From the NCBI RefSeq assembly GCF_014397025.1, contig NZ_JACJUO010000002.1, positions 1,229,501 to 1,293,500 on the forward strand: a DNA stretch of 64,000 nt, in the 5' to 3' direction. The DNA comes from Ochrobactrum sp. Marseille-Q0166. Its GTDB lineage: Bacteria > Pseudomonadota > Alphaproteobacteria > Rhizobiales > Rhizobiaceae. This document shows, piece by piece, positions 33,978 to 43,003 of the stretch (the first letter of the stretch is position 1; each line of letters starts with the position of its first letter). The notes under the pieces are model-generated. The model did not search any database. It saw nothing but the letters and a program-made list of their open reading frames with translations, and had not been told where the DNA came from. The translations under genes were made by a program, and so were the position numbers.

Positions 33978-34595
33978 ATGATCGACCTTCCTTCAAATAT
34001 CCGCTTTGCACCTTCTTATCCGCAGCTGACTATTCCTGTCAGTCAGACAAAATTCGGCGGTCGGGTAATCTCGACCGTTGAATATGCTGATCGGTATCGC
34101 ACCGTGGACATGGAAACGCTGCCGATGAAGGCAAGTGAGGCCGTACAGCTTCAAGCCTTCATTGCAGCGGCGCAGGGTGGCATGGAAACGATAGTTTACC
34201 GTCCAAAGCATATCTGCATCCCTCGTGCATACTGGGGCGATCCTGATAATGCGCACATCACTGGCACCGGATCACGCGGCACTGTGACGGGCGGATACAC
34301 GGTTCAATTAACCGGAGTTGCTCCCGGCTTGCAGCTTATGGACGGTGATATGTTCTCGCTCAAGAGCGGCGACTATCGCCAGTTCTTGCAGGTCGCCTAT
34401 GGCGGAGGCGCTACAGCTGTCGGCACGACAATAACCGTTAAGGTCGATCAGCCAATTGCGTCTTATATCGCGACCGGAGCAACGGTGCGGTTCAAGCAGC
34501 CGGAGATGAACACGCGTCTGGTGAAAGACAGCTTTCAAATGACAAAAGGCCCACGGCCTACAGCATCTTTCCAACTGATTGAGGTGCCGAAGTAG
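33978..34595 (+). CDS. Minor tail protein (lambda gpM-like position)
   Basis: 205 residues, strand-rich. FGGRVISTVEYADRYRTVDM and LQAFIAAAQGGMETIVYRP at the N-terminus; MNTRLVKDSFQ and PTASFQLIEVP at the end. It is the first gene after the tape measure and begins the M-L-K-J order. Probably part of the tail tip ring (distal tail). Its last 38 bases overlap the antisense cargo gene. Confidence 0.7.
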   Translation: MIDLPSNIRFAPSYPQLTIPVSQTKFGGRVISTVEYADRYRTVDMETLPMKASEAVQLQAFIAAAQGGMETIVYRPKHICIPRAYWGDPDNAHITGTGSRGTVTGGYTVQLTGVAPGLQLMDGDMFSLKSGDYRQFLQVAYGGGATAVGTTITVKVDQPIASYIATGATVRFKQPEMNTRLVKDSFQMTKGPRPTASFQLIEVPK

Positions 34596-34938
34596 CTCGT
34601 GTTGGTTCATTCTCATTAAACTTAAATGGAACAACAATTGGACCCGATATGGAAGTTTTATATGGCTCGCATCTTTTGATTGCTCGTATCGCGAATACAC
34701 CAACGATGTAGTTGATCAAATTTCCTGATTTTACGACTTTCGCATCAGTGACCGTACCGTCAGAGTTTAATTGAAATTCAATCGTTGCCTCACCTGATTG
34801 CTTGATTGGCATAATAACACATCTTCTAATCTGCTGAGCCAAAGACCATGCCTCATCACGGCCTGGCTGTCCGCTTGCAAGTGCTGCATTTGCACCTATG
34901 CAGATCATGAAGACGATCAGACAAGATATGAGCTTCAT
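34558..34938 (-). CDS. Secreted TonB/TolA C-terminal-like protein
   Basis: 126 residues from MKLISCLIVFM; the open frame runs further but this start gives a proper signal peptide (cleavage near ALAS). The mature part, LAQQIRRCVIMP, TIEFQLNSDGTVTDAKVVKSG and FAIRAIKRCEPYK, follows the TonB/TolA C-terminal domain with two conserved Cys. It lacks the membrane anchor and long spacer of a true TonB. Antisense to the tail genes. A soluble periplasmic TolA-like domain could block TolA-dependent entry of competing phages or bacteriocins; that is hypothesis. Confidence 0.72.
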   Translation of the reverse strand: MKLISCLIVFMICIGANAALASGQPGRDEAWSLAQQIRRCVIMPIKQSGEATIEFQLNSDGTVTDAKVVKSGNLINYIVGVFAIRAIKRCEPYKTSISGPIVVPFKFNENEPTRATSAPQSVGKML

Positions 34939-35004
34939 TGGATATCCTCTGTTAAACTCGATTTCTGCAACATAGTCGTTTGTCATAGAAAGAATATAGC
35001 AACT

Positions 35005-35574
35005 ATGGCTTTCCCAACTCGTCTACAGCAATTGCTGGAAGAGGGGCGCATTGTTGTGCGCTCCCTTGGTGATTTCCACTTCGGAACCGGCTTCTGGTAC
35101 ATGTGGAATGGATCGTCGGAACTGGTCTGGAACGGCAATACCTATATTCCGAACCAGCTTATTGCGATTGAAGAGCCGCCTTACCAGATGGGCGCGGAGG
35201 CTTTGCCAATCACCATAACTATGCCGACAGCGGCGGATTACGGTGTGACGCCGGATAAACTCGCTGAGATTGAAAGCGTTGATTACAAAGGCCGCACGGT
35301 CATTCTGTATGATGCTTACTTCGATCCTGATACGCGTGAACTACTTCACGTCGAGCCGATGTATCGCGGATATATCGATACAATTGATCATGTGATTGAC
35401 GATGGCGAAATGGTGCTGAAAGCAAACATTGAAACGTCAGCACTGGAAAACCACCGTGACGGTTACCGCACCGCCTCGCACGAAGATCAGCAGCTTATCT
35501 CACCCGGCGACAAGTTCTTTGAATATGCCTCAACCGTGAAGCGCGAAAACTTCTACATCACGCCTTATCAATAA
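35005..35574 (+). CDS. Minor tail protein (lambda gpL-like position)
   Basis: 189 residues from MAFPTRLQQLLEEGRIVVR; an in-frame upstream extension lies over the cargo gene and is not convincing. ALPITITMPTAADYGVT and GRTVILYDAYFDPDTRELL, then HVEPMYRGYIDTIDHVIDDG, ending KRENFYITPY. The DUF2163-like layout fits a tail-tip protein. The ribosome-binding site is weak. Confidence 0.72.
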   Translation: MAFPTRLQQLLEEGRIVVRSLGDFHFGTGFWYMWNGSSELVWNGNTYIPNQLIAIEEPPYQMGAEALPITITMPTAADYGVTPDKLAEIESVDYKGRTVILYDAYFDPDTRELLHVEPMYRGYIDTIDHVIDDGEMVLKANIETSALENHRDGYRTASHEDQQLISPGDKFFEYASTVKRENFYITPYQ

Positions 35575-35576
35575 GC

Positions 35577-35873
35577 CTATTCATCAGGATATATCGTCAA
35601 TGAAAGCTGCTCTGACTGCACACGAAGGTCATGTGCTGGTGTGTCTGCGTAATTGGACACAACGGCGCGTAATTGATCCATCGCTTTTTTCAGAAGAAGC
35701 TCTTCGATCTGCGAAAGCGTTAAATCGTCGTGGGATTGTATCCGCAGATCAATTGAAATGCCTTGATGTACTGCCACGTCACCGGCTTCGTCGGGTAGGT
35801 TGAATTCGACTTTCCCGCCAATAATGCCGCTTTCAATATCGAATTTGGTAATGTCTTTGATAATGAATTCCAT
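35577..35873 (-). CDS. Small hypothetical protein (cargo in tail operon)
   Basis: 98 residues from MEFIIKDITKFDIESG; the open frame extends but this ATG fits. The predicted fold is strands then an amphipathic helix (LSQIEELLLKKAMDQLRAVV). It sits antisense exactly between the L-like and K-like genes. No family recognised. A cytosolic accessory protein of unknown role. Confidence 0.6.
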   Translation of the reverse strand: MEFIIKDITKFDIESGIIGGKVEFNLPDEAGDVAVHQGISIDLRIQSHDDLTLSQIEELLLKKAMDQLRAVVSNYADTPAHDLRVQSEQLSLTIYPDE

Positions 35874-35941
35874 CGATGCGGCTCCACTTCGCATGAGTGC
35901 GATGGCAGATAAGCACACCCTTTCCAACTAAGGCAACAGAT

Positions 35942-36331
35942 ATGCACCAGCAATGGGAAAAACGCCTCGTGGCAGTCACGGAGGCGCACATAAACACGCC
36001 TTTGGTTTGGGGGAAGTCTGATTGTCTCCTGACCACCTGTGACGCGATAGAAGCCATGACTGGCGTTGATCCGGCTGCGGATATTCGTGGCAAATACAAG
36101 AGCACGGCCGGAGCTTATCGTCTGATTAAACAGCGTGGCTATGACAGCTTGGGTGCTGTTCTGGCTGATCGATTTGCCGAAATCCCGGTTGCAATGGCGG
36201 GGCGCGGCGATGTTGGCATTTACCAGAACACGGTCGGCTACTTCTGTGAATATGGCTTCGCTGTGAAAGGCGAGGACGGGTTGCGTTTCCTGCCACGCAC
36301 GATGGCTGAGCGAGCTTTCAAGGTTTCCTGA
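35942..36331 (+). CDS. NlpC/P60-like tail peptidase (DUF6950-like)
   Basis: 129 residues from MHQQWEKRLVAVTEAH. PLVWGKSDCLLTTCDAI holds the probable catalytic Cys, AMAGRGDVGIYQ the His-equivalent region. It matches the DUF6950 proteins found at the lambda gpK site, which cut peptidoglycan or mature the tail tip. Stop overlaps the next ATG (tgatg... coupling). Confidence 0.8.
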   Translation: MHQQWEKRLVAVTEAHINTPLVWGKSDCLLTTCDAIEAMTGVDPAADIRGKYKSTAGAYRLIKQRGYDSLGAVLADRFAEIPVAMAGRGDVGIYQNTVGYFCEYGFAVKGEDGLRFLPRTMAERAFKVS

Positions 36332-39300
36332 TGATTTACATTCTGGTGGCATTCTTCGCGCTTCTGGCCTCGCCAGCGGTGGCGGACCCTGTTTCTATTG
36401 TGACGGGCATTGTCGGCCTTGGTTCATGGCTGTTCGGCGGTACGGTTCTTGCGAATATCGTGCTGGGTGGACTTCTGGTTGCGGCTAAATACGCCCTGAC
36501 TTCAATCTTCCAACAGACGCCGAAGTCATCCGCATCGGCTACGGAAACCAAGTACGGCGAAAACCTCGTGCGTGAGGTCGGGCTCGGTATCTTTGGCACC
36601 ATGGGCCATCACGTCTACCGAAACGCGTTCGACAAGGGCAATCATATTGTCCAGGACGTGTTCAAGCTGTCTGACTTTCGCTGTCTTGAACTGCTGCGCT
36701 TTCAGATGGATGGTGAATGGAAATCACTGTCTCCCGATCAGCAGGGCGACGAAGGCCGCATCTATGGGCAGCGTATCCTTGGTGTAGAAAACGGCGGTCA
36801 GTGCTTCGTGCGCTTCTATCACGGTACGCTAGACCAGACTGCCGGTCCTGCTTTTATTGCTTTCGCCAATCCTCCAGGCCGCTGGGCTTCTGCGCATCGC
36901 GGCGCCGGCCTTTGCTATGCAATCGTCACGACTATAACAGACGTAGACAATCTCACATCTGTTCCGAACCTCATGTTCGAGGTGCGTGGCGCACCGCTTT
37001 ACGATCCTCGCAAGGATAGCTCGGTCGGCGGTTCTGGCTCGCATCGCTGGAACGATCAAAGCACATGGGAATTCAGCAACAACAACGCCGTCATGATGTA
37101 TAATCTTGAACGCGGCTTGTTTAACGGCGCTGAAAAGATTGTAGGGCGAGGCGTGGCAGCAAGTCGTCTGCCTTTGTCTGAATGGTTCACCGCAATGAAT
37201 ATCTGCGATGAAACCATGCCAGACGGCAGCAAGCGCTACACAGCTGCATTGATCGCTTCCTCTGGCGATGGCGTAACGCACGAAACCAATATGACACCGT
37301 TACGCGAAGCGTGTGCCGGGTCATGGATTGAAGGTGTAACAGGCGAATACCCGCTCGTTGGTGCAAATCAGGCTATTGTTGCGACGATCACCGATGATGA
37401 CATTGCATGGGAAAAGTCGTTTCAGGTTTCGTTTTCACGTACCCGTACAGAATTGGTGAACACAGTTGCGGCTTCCTATGTCAGCCCCGATTTGTTCTAT
37501 GAGACGACTTCACTCACCACGCGTATTGATGCAGTGGCTCTGGCTGAAGATCGGGAGCGTCTGGCGTCAAAAGTTGATTATACCGCTGTCACCGACCCTC
37601 GTGTGGGCGACCGGCTGGCAGACATTGCAATCCGTGCATCGCGCTATCAGCCGAATGGCGGCTTCACGATACGTCCGAAGTTTCTTTCACTTCAGGTCGG
37701 GCAATGGGTGCAGTGGGTTTCTGCCCGTTACAATCGCACAATCAGGATGCAGATCCATTCCAAGTCTCTTGGAGCGATGGGGAGTGACAGCGTTCGCGAT
37801 GTCTCTATCTCTTGGCAGGAGGTCGGTGATGGCATCTTTGATCCGACTGCTTATGAAACCAATCCGCCTGTCTTAGTCCCAAATGGACAGCCAGATTATC
37901 AGTCGCAACTTGTCAACTTCAATGCAGTGCCGAACAAGGTCATTGGCGATGACGGTCAGGAACACCCCGGCATTCGTTTGTTTTGGGATGAAATCACTGA
38001 CACGACAGTCGAAGGCGTAGAAATCCAGTATTGGCCGGAGAATGACCCGGACCAGATATTCACGGCCTACGTGCCGCGTGATGTGACTGTTTTCCAGATC
38101 GTCAACGGCCTTACCAGTTTGTCAGATTGGTGGGTTCGCACTCGGTTACGCGTAGCCGCTGGCACGCGTCCGGTTTCTTGGTCCACAGCTATTAAGGTCC
38201 GAACACTGAATGCACAGAGTGAGCAGAACCCGATCGATTACAGTGGGCTTGCTGAGGATTTGAAAGGCTATTTGGGATGGATCGGTCCCCAGTTACGCGA
38301 AATCATTCGTCAGGCAGAAGAACTCGCAACGCTGACTTCCGACAATCACAACTCGACCCATTCAAATATCCAAACCCTTAGCAGGAAACTGACCAGCACT
38401 TTCAACAATGCAAAGGCACAATGGGAAGAAGAGATCCTCGTTGCAACTGGCCCAAACAGTGCGATTGGTCAGCAACTAACCCTTATAAACGCGCAGCTGT
38501 GGGACAGCACTGGCGCCAGTATTACCCAACTTTTACAGGCACGTGTTGATGGTGTTGAGGATGAGATTGAGGCCCAGACAAATGCAATCACCAGTTTGAC
38601 GGCGGTCGTCAATAATGTCAGCGCGAATGCGACATTCCGCATGGCAACGTCTGTCGCACCGTCTGGCTGGAACTCTCGTATTGGTATGCAGGTTGAGGGC
38701 GGGACGGTCGGCGACTGGAAAAGTGCAGGGCTGTTTCTTGATGCCAATGCATCGGGCGCTCGGATAGCCATGATTGCAGAGCAGATCGTTTTCACGAATG
38801 GCGAAGATTACTTCAAACCCTTCGTGATCCAAGACGGTGTGATGTATGGCGATGCCTTTGTTATGGATTGGGCAAAAATCCATAATGTTGAAATCACATG
38901 GGCGCAGATTGGTACGGCTGTTGTCGATAATCTGATCGTCGGAACGAGCAACCTCGACTTCAACGCCGTCACGCGTTCCTATTCCAATTCTGGTTCCGCC
39001 TCGGCTGCGGGTGCTTTCGTCACATTGAACACGACAAGTGGCCAGGGAAATACAGCTCTCATAGATTGTCAATTTACCACTTCCTTCACGACGACTGGCG
39101 GTAGCAATACCGTTACGATCAGACTGGAAAACCTAACCACAAACACTGTGCTTCGTTCATTCACTCAACAGTATGGGAATGGGGGACAGTCCTTTAACGG
39201 AAACTCAATGGCTATCGATAGCTCTGCCGTGGTTGGTCAAAATGTCTACAGACTAATGTTTGTATGGAATGGCACAGGAACCGGCAGCATTAACGCATCG

Positions 39301-39333
39301 GGCGCTTTGAAAGCCCTGATCTGGAACCGCTAA
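36331..39333 (+). CDS. Tail tip / host-specificity protein (gpJ-like)
   Basis: 1000 residues. The N-terminus MIYILVAFFALLASPAVADP resembles a signal peptide but is followed by two more hydrophobic segments (about 20-65) and the typical gpJ-like core (VREVGLGIFGTMGHHVYRNA, RFYHGTLDQTAGPAFIAF). The middle has fibronectin-like strands (GIRLFWDEITDTTVEGVEI). From about residue 680 coiled helices lead to a DUF1983-like fibre stem and a C-terminal beta-rich tip. Forms the central tail hub that contacts the host and anchors the fibre. Confidence 0.85.
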   Translation: MIYILVAFFALLASPAVADPVSIVTGIVGLGSWLFGGTVLANIVLGGLLVAAKYALTSIFQQTPKSSASATETKYGENLVREVGLGIFGTMGHHVYRNAFDKGNHIVQDVFKLSDFRCLELLRFQMDGEWKSLSPDQQGDEGRIYGQRILGVENGGQCFVRFYHGTLDQTAGPAFIAFANPPGRWASAHRGAGLCYAIVTTITDVDNLTSVPNLMFEVRGAPLYDPRKDSSVGGSGSHRWNDQSTWEFSNNNAVMMYNLERGLFNGAEKIVGRGVAASRLPLSEWFTAMNICDETMPDGSKRYTAALIASSGDGVTHETNMTPLREACAGSWIEGVTGEYPLVGANQAIVATITDDDIAWEKSFQVSFSRTRTELVNTVAASYVSPDLFYETTSLTTRIDAVALAEDRERLASKVDYTAVTDPRVGDRLADIAIRASRYQPNGGFTIRPKFLSLQVGQWVQWVSARYNRTIRMQIHSKSLGAMGSDSVRDVSISWQEVGDGIFDPTAYETNPPVLVPNGQPDYQSQLVNFNAVPNKVIGDDGQEHPGIRLFWDEITDTTVEGVEIQYWPENDPDQIFTAYVPRDVTVFQIVNGLTSLSDWWVRTRLRVAAGTRPVSWSTAIKVRTLNAQSEQNPIDYSGLAEDLKGYLGWIGPQLREIIRQAEELATLTSDNHNSTHSNIQTLSRKLTSTFNNAKAQWEEEILVATGPNSAIGQQLTLINAQLWDSTGASITQLLQARVDGVEDEIEAQTNAITSLTAVVNNVSANATFRMATSVAPSGWNSRIGMQVEGGTVGDWKSAGLFLDANASGARIAMIAEQIVFTNGEDYFKPFVIQDGVMYGDAFVMDWAKIHNVEITWAQIGTAVVDNLIVGTSNLDFNAVTRSYSNSGSASAAGAFVTLNTTSGQGNTALIDCQFTTSFTTTGGSNTVTIRLENLTTNTVLRSFTQQYGNGGQSFNGNSMAIDSSAVVGQNVYRLMFVWNGTGTGSINASGALKALIWNR

Positions 39334-39383
39334 TCATCAAAATTCAATCATTCGCACCGCATGAATACGCGGGGAGGTAACTC

Positions 39384-40400
39384 ATGGCTGTATTGCCTGA
39401 TTATGTCAGTGGCACCATTACACTCGCCAATGGCTCAACAAATGTGACCGGATCAGGGACGGCGTTTCAACTCGCAGCTTTCAAGTCTGGTGACACACTT
39501 CAAATCCAGAACCTGACCGCTGTCATTGCGAGTGTCAACAGTGATACATCGCTGACACTGACCTCGCCGTGGACAGGAACAACGCTGACCAACGCAGTCT
39601 ACCGCGCTCGCTATCTGCCAGACGGTGCGCGTGTGACTGCGCAGACAACCACACTGATTGAACTTTTGGGCAACGGCAATCTTCAATCCATCGCGGGTCT
39701 GACAGGTGCCGCCGACAAAGGAATTTATTTCACTGGTGCCGGAACGGTTGATACGTTTAATCTGACTTCATACGCAAGGACGTTGCTAGGAAGGTCGTCC
39801 GGCTCTCAGGTCTATAGTGATTTGGGAACTGTTCCAGAAGCGCAAATTCCCGAAAGAATTAGAGCCGCTCAAACAAACGCTGTTACCGATTGTAATTCTG
39901 TGCAGTCTAGTGGATGGTCTTACGCTGGAGGAACTGCGCTAAATAAACCAACATCAAATGTTGGTATGTTGTTAACTTTGTTTCAGATTTCCGGTTACGG
40001 AACACAAATTTTCTTCGATCGTTCAAATGGTGCGGACACATACAGAAGGGTGTGCAATAATAATGTTTGGACGAATTGGTTACGTTTATCAGCAAACGAC
40101 TTCACGCAAGGATTTAACGGTGATAACGGTTGGTGTCGATTACCTAACGATTTAATAATCCAATGGGGTAGACCTATAGTAACCTTAAACACTGGTAGTG
40201 CCGGAACAATAGTTTTACCGACTACTTTTCCTAACAATCACTTTACACATGTATTATCAAACGGTGATTGGGGCGTTGCAAACGCTAGAGCAGGAACATT
40301 TGTGACATTTAGCAAAGCAAACAATAATATAGGTTTTGCATGTAACGGGGTTCCTGCAAATGGAACTGTGAGAGTGAATTTTTGGGCGGTAGGAAATTAA
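39384..40400 (+). CDS. Tail fibre / receptor-binding protein
   Basis: 338 residues. The N-terminal part (GTITLANGSTNVTGSGTAF ... SGDTLQIQNLTAVIASV) is a carbohydrate-lyase-like or shaft domain shared by many phage fibres. From about residue 150 the sequence becomes AT-rich and ends in a gp53-like tip (DLIIQWGRPIVTLNTG ... RVNFWAVGN). GGAGG precedes the ATG. The base-composition break points to a recently swapped receptor-binding tip. Confidence 0.82.
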   Translation: MAVLPDYVSGTITLANGSTNVTGSGTAFQLAAFKSGDTLQIQNLTAVIASVNSDTSLTLTSPWTGTTLTNAVYRARYLPDGARVTAQTTTLIELLGNGNLQSIAGLTGAADKGIYFTGAGTVDTFNLTSYARTLLGRSSGSQVYSDLGTVPEAQIPERIRAAQTNAVTDCNSVQSSGWSYAGGTALNKPTSNVGMLLTLFQISGYGTQIFFDRSNGADTYRRVCNNNVWTNWLRLSANDFTQGFNGDNGWCRLPNDLIIQWGRPIVTLNTGSAGTIVLPTTFPNNHFTHVLSNGDWGVANARAGTFVTFSKANNNIGFACNGVPANGTVRVNFWAVGN

Positions 40401-40401
40401 C

Positions 40402-40935
40402 ATGACAAATTTTGCGATATTTGATGAGCATGGGTTTCCTGAAGCCTTCTTTTCCGAGGAGATCCTCGGATACAAAGAAATCGTAATCTCGGAAACGCCG
40501 ATTTATGGTGAGAAGCCGGAAGCAACTGAAGATGATCCTCATCCGGTTGCACCTGTTATTGGTTTTACTCCCGTAATGGGTCCAAATCCCGATTGTCGAA
40601 TTCCTGAAAACGCCATCCGTCTGACAGACGAGCAGTGGTTAGAATTCATCAACAACGCCGGTTTGCGCAAGTGGAATGGTAGCGAGGTGGTTGTTTACGA
40701 TCCGCCGCAAGTTGATCCCATTACAATCCTTCCAGCCGTCACCCTCTGGGAGCGTATGACGGAAGCTGAGGCCAAACAAGTGGCGGAAGCGATGGCGACG
40801 CAGCCTTTCCGCACGCGTAAGATATTTGAGACAGCCGCAACATTCCGATCAGACCATGAGCTTTGGCCGCTTCTAGATCAGATAGCAAACGAGCTTTTTG
40901 GCGCAGAGAGAGCGGCTGAACTGCTGGCACCATAA
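40402..40935 (+). CDS. Putative tail fibre chaperone or accessory protein
   Basis: 177 residues. IFDEHGFPEAFFSEEIL and LTDEQWLEFINNAGLRKWNG resemble the N- and C-parts of phage fibre-assembly proteins; the C-terminal half is helical (TEAEAKQVAEAMATQPFR). Position directly after the fibre supports fibre assembly, but the family match is not firm. Confidence 0.55.
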   Translation: MTNFAIFDEHGFPEAFFSEEILGYKEIVISETPIYGEKPEATEDDPHPVAPVIGFTPVMGPNPDCRIPENAIRLTDEQWLEFINNAGLRKWNGSEVVVYDPPQVDPITILPAVTLWERMTEAEAKQVAEAMATQPFRTRKIFETAATFRSDHELWPLLDQIANELFGAERAAELLAP

Positions 40936-41050
40936 GCCATCCACAATTGATCTAGTCGACCGCGCCGCCTTATGAGGCGGTCTTCATGCGCGCCTATCCC
41001 CGTCACGCTGGCGCAGGGTAATGTGGTGGGGTGACAGTACTAATAATCTG

Positions 41051-41079
41051 AGGCCCTGCATTACGGGCCTTTTCTTTTG
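41051..41079 (+). terminator. Terminator after tail genes
   Basis: AGGCCC (41051-41056) / GGGCCT (41065-41070) followed by TTTTCTTTT. It closes the tail operon before lysis. The rest of the 40936-41152 gap holds GCC/GGC-rich stems but no gene I can support. Confidence 0.8.
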
Positions 41080-41152
41080 CCGGAAGGAAAGCTCCGAGAC
41101 ACGACGCATCAATGCGGCGGGGCTTTCGCTTAGCTAATTCAAGGACAATCAA

Positions 41153-42016
41153 ATGAACAAAACAACGTTCTTCGCGTATGCGAGGCGCGCGCCTTTTGGC
41201 GGCCGTTTGAGCCAGGCTCAGGTTGATGGCACATCGGCTATCTTGGCCGAAGCCGAGCGCCGTAATTTGCCCGACGAGCAAATCTCTTATATTCTGGCGA
41301 CCGTCTTTCATGAGACCGGCGGCAAGATGCAGCCTGTTGTCGAGAATCTGAATTACACAAGTGCGGCCCAAATTCGGAAAACATGGCCGAAGCGCTTTTC
41401 GTCCATCGCAGCAGCCCAGCCTTATGTTAAGAACCCGCAAGCCCTTGCTAACAAGGTCTACGGCGGTCGCATGGGGAACAACGATGTCAACGACGGCTGG
41501 ACCTATCGCGGACGTGGTCTGCCTCAGATCACCGGCAAGGATAATTACAAGAAATTCGGCATTGCTGATGCACCTGAGAAAGCGCTGGAGCTAGCCACGG
41601 CAATCCGCATCCTCTTTGAAGGCATGGTGTTGGGCAAGTTCACCGGCCGCAAACTGAGTGACTATTTTGGCGATGGCAAAGCAGATCCAGAAGGCGCGCG
41701 AGTCATCGTCAACGGAACCGATAAGGCCACGCTTATCGCTGGGTATTATCGCAACTTCCTCGACAGTCTGACCGCTGCGCGCGAAATGAAAGCCGCTGCT
41801 CCTGATGACGCCAAGCCAGACGACGTGCCTTTGCTCAAGGACAAGACGGTGCAGACCATTGTTGCAGCCGGCGGCGGTACGTTTGTGACCGGCCTTATTG
41901 GTGCGGTTTCAAATCCGTGGGCATTTCTGACTGTAGCCTTAATCGTGGTGGCATTGGGTGGCGGCTTTTGGCTCTGGCATACAGGCAGGCTGGAACTGAA
42001 GAGGGTGGCGGCGTGA
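41153..42016 (+). CDS. Endolysin, GH19-like, with C-terminal membrane segments
   Basis: 287 residues. FHETGGKMQPVVENLNY near 52 (catalytic Glu in HETGG), RKTWPKRF, and TYRGRGLPQITGKDNYKKFG near 118 match chitinase/GH19-type phage lysozymes. The C-terminal 60 residues hold two hydrophobic stretches (FVTGLIGAVSNPWAFLTVAL, LIVVALGGGFWLWH), so the enzyme is membrane-tethered by its C-terminus. No signal peptide. Cleaves peptidoglycan once released by the holin. Confidence 0.9.
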   Translation: MNKTTFFAYARRAPFGGRLSQAQVDGTSAILAEAERRNLPDEQISYILATVFHETGGKMQPVVENLNYTSAAQIRKTWPKRFSSIAAAQPYVKNPQALANKVYGGRMGNNDVNDGWTYRGRGLPQITGKDNYKKFGIADAPEKALELATAIRILFEGMVLGKFTGRKLSDYFGDGKADPEGARVIVNGTDKATLIAGYYRNFLDSLTAAREMKAAAPDDAKPDDVPLLKDKTVQTIVAAGGGTFVTGLIGAVSNPWAFLTVALIVVALGGGFWLWHTGRLELKRVAA

Positions 42017-42201
42017 AAATCGTAATTGAATACGACGCTGAAGCGCAGACTGCAGAAGTCGCAATTGATGGGAAGGTACAGCGTTGGACCCATGCGAGGC
42101 TAACTCTAGCGCAAGACATCACCGAAACACGCGACGGGTATCTGATCCGCCGCGAATGCGACGGCTCTAAGTCCTTGCTTCTTACAGGAGAGCAGACATG
42201 A
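42013..42201 (+). CDS. Small lysis-operon protein
   Basis: 62 residues from a GTG overlapping the endolysin stop (gtga), with GGTGG upstream. Compact and strand-rich (KIVIEYDAEAQTAEVAIDG), ending in CDGSKSLLL. Its stop overlaps the Rz-like ATG (atga). Both overlaps argue for coupled translation. Function unknown. Confidence 0.6.
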   Translation: MKIVIEYDAEAQTAEVAIDGKVQRWTHARLTLAQDITETRDGYLIRRECDGSKSLLLTGEQT

Positions 42202-42434
42202 CCTTCCTCTTAGCCCTCCGCTCCAAACTGACAGGCTATGCCGTTGCTCTTAGCGCGGCGCTGGCCGTCCTTGTCAGCGCGTATCTGAAAGGCCGGTCTG
42301 ACAGCAGAACAGCGCAGACCGCACGAGACGCGCAATCGGCAACCAAAGCACGGAAGATAGAAAATGAAGTCAGCCGTCTTGATGACAGCGCTGTTGACGC
42401 TCGGCTTGCTAAGTGGATGCGCGACAAGCGGTAA
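42198..42434 (+). CDS. i-spanin (Rz-like)
   Basis: 78 residues: an N-terminal transmembrane helix (YAVALSAALAVLVSAYL) then a charged periplasmic coiled coil (ARKIENEVSRLDDSAVDAR). Short for Rz but usual for alphaproteobacterial phages. A lipoprotein gene is nested in another frame over its 3' end, the classic Rz/Rz1 arrangement. Spans the periplasm and fuses membranes in the last lysis step. Confidence 0.8.
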   Translation: MTFLLALRSKLTGYAVALSAALAVLVSAYLKGRSDSRTAQTARDAQSATKARKIENEVSRLDDSAVDARLAKWMRDKR

Positions 42435-42549
42435 TTACTGCGACGTGGCGCGGGCGATCTATGCCAGCCACAACGACACATCAGAAACCAAGCGCCAGAT
42501 CCTGGCCGAGAATGAGAAAATAGAAAAGCTGTGCGGGGTACGGCCTTGA
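42364..42549 (+). CDS. o-spanin lipoprotein (Rz1-like)
   Basis: 61 residues starting inside the Rz-like gene in another frame, with GGAAG upstream. The signal peptide MKSAVLMTALLTLGLLSGC ends in the lipobox LLSGC, so the mature protein is an outer-membrane lipoprotein of about 43 residues with a second Cys pair candidate (NYCDVA, KLCGV). Nested overlap plus lipobox makes the spanin call firm. Confidence 0.85.
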   Translation: MKSAVLMTALLTLGLLSGCATSGNYCDVARAIYASHNDTSETKRQILAENEKIEKLCGVRP

Positions 42550-42586
42550 GGAATGCTGCAATGAACGAACTGATGGGTAAAACGAA

Positions 42587-42868
42587 ATGACTGGAGCCGA
42601 AATTATGGGGGCTGTCGGCTTTATGGTGATGCTGTTCGGCGCAATCGGTGGTTTTTGGTATCGCTTAAACGGTGGCATAGACAAAAATAGAGCCGACCTT
42701 GCAGCCCACAAGCTTCACGTCGCTGAAACTTATGTGACAAAGGCAGGCATGTCTGAGCAAACAGCGCAGATCATGAAGGCAATCGACGGCGTTGGCTCCA
42801 AGATCGATCGAACAAATGATCGGCTGGATACCTTCATGCAGCCTAAGACAACGCGGGCGAGGGGGTAG
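42587..42868 (+). CDS. Holin candidate
   Basis: 93 residues: an N-terminal hydrophobic helix (IMGAVGFMVMLFGAIGGFWY), then a hydrophilic helix (SEQTAQIMKAIDGVGSKIDR) and a basic C-terminus (KTTRARG). One transmembrane segment, downstream of the spanins, fits class III holins or antiholins of alphaproteobacterial phages. No direct proof; it is the only free membrane protein in the lysis cassette. Confidence 0.55.
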   Translation: MTGAEIMGAVGFMVMLFGAIGGFWYRLNGGIDKNRADLAAHKLHVAETYVTKAGMSEQTAQIMKAIDGVGSKIDRTNDRLDTFMQPKTTRARG

Positions 42869-43003
42869 GGCAGTAACCCGACAGGAATTAATGAGTTCGC
42901 GTAATGGATCAACATTAGCTAAGTAAAACATCGTGCGGCGACTTCCCGCCAGATCAAAAAAACAAGCTATTGTTTCATCTCGTGTGGATCGTGGTACTTC
43001 TCA

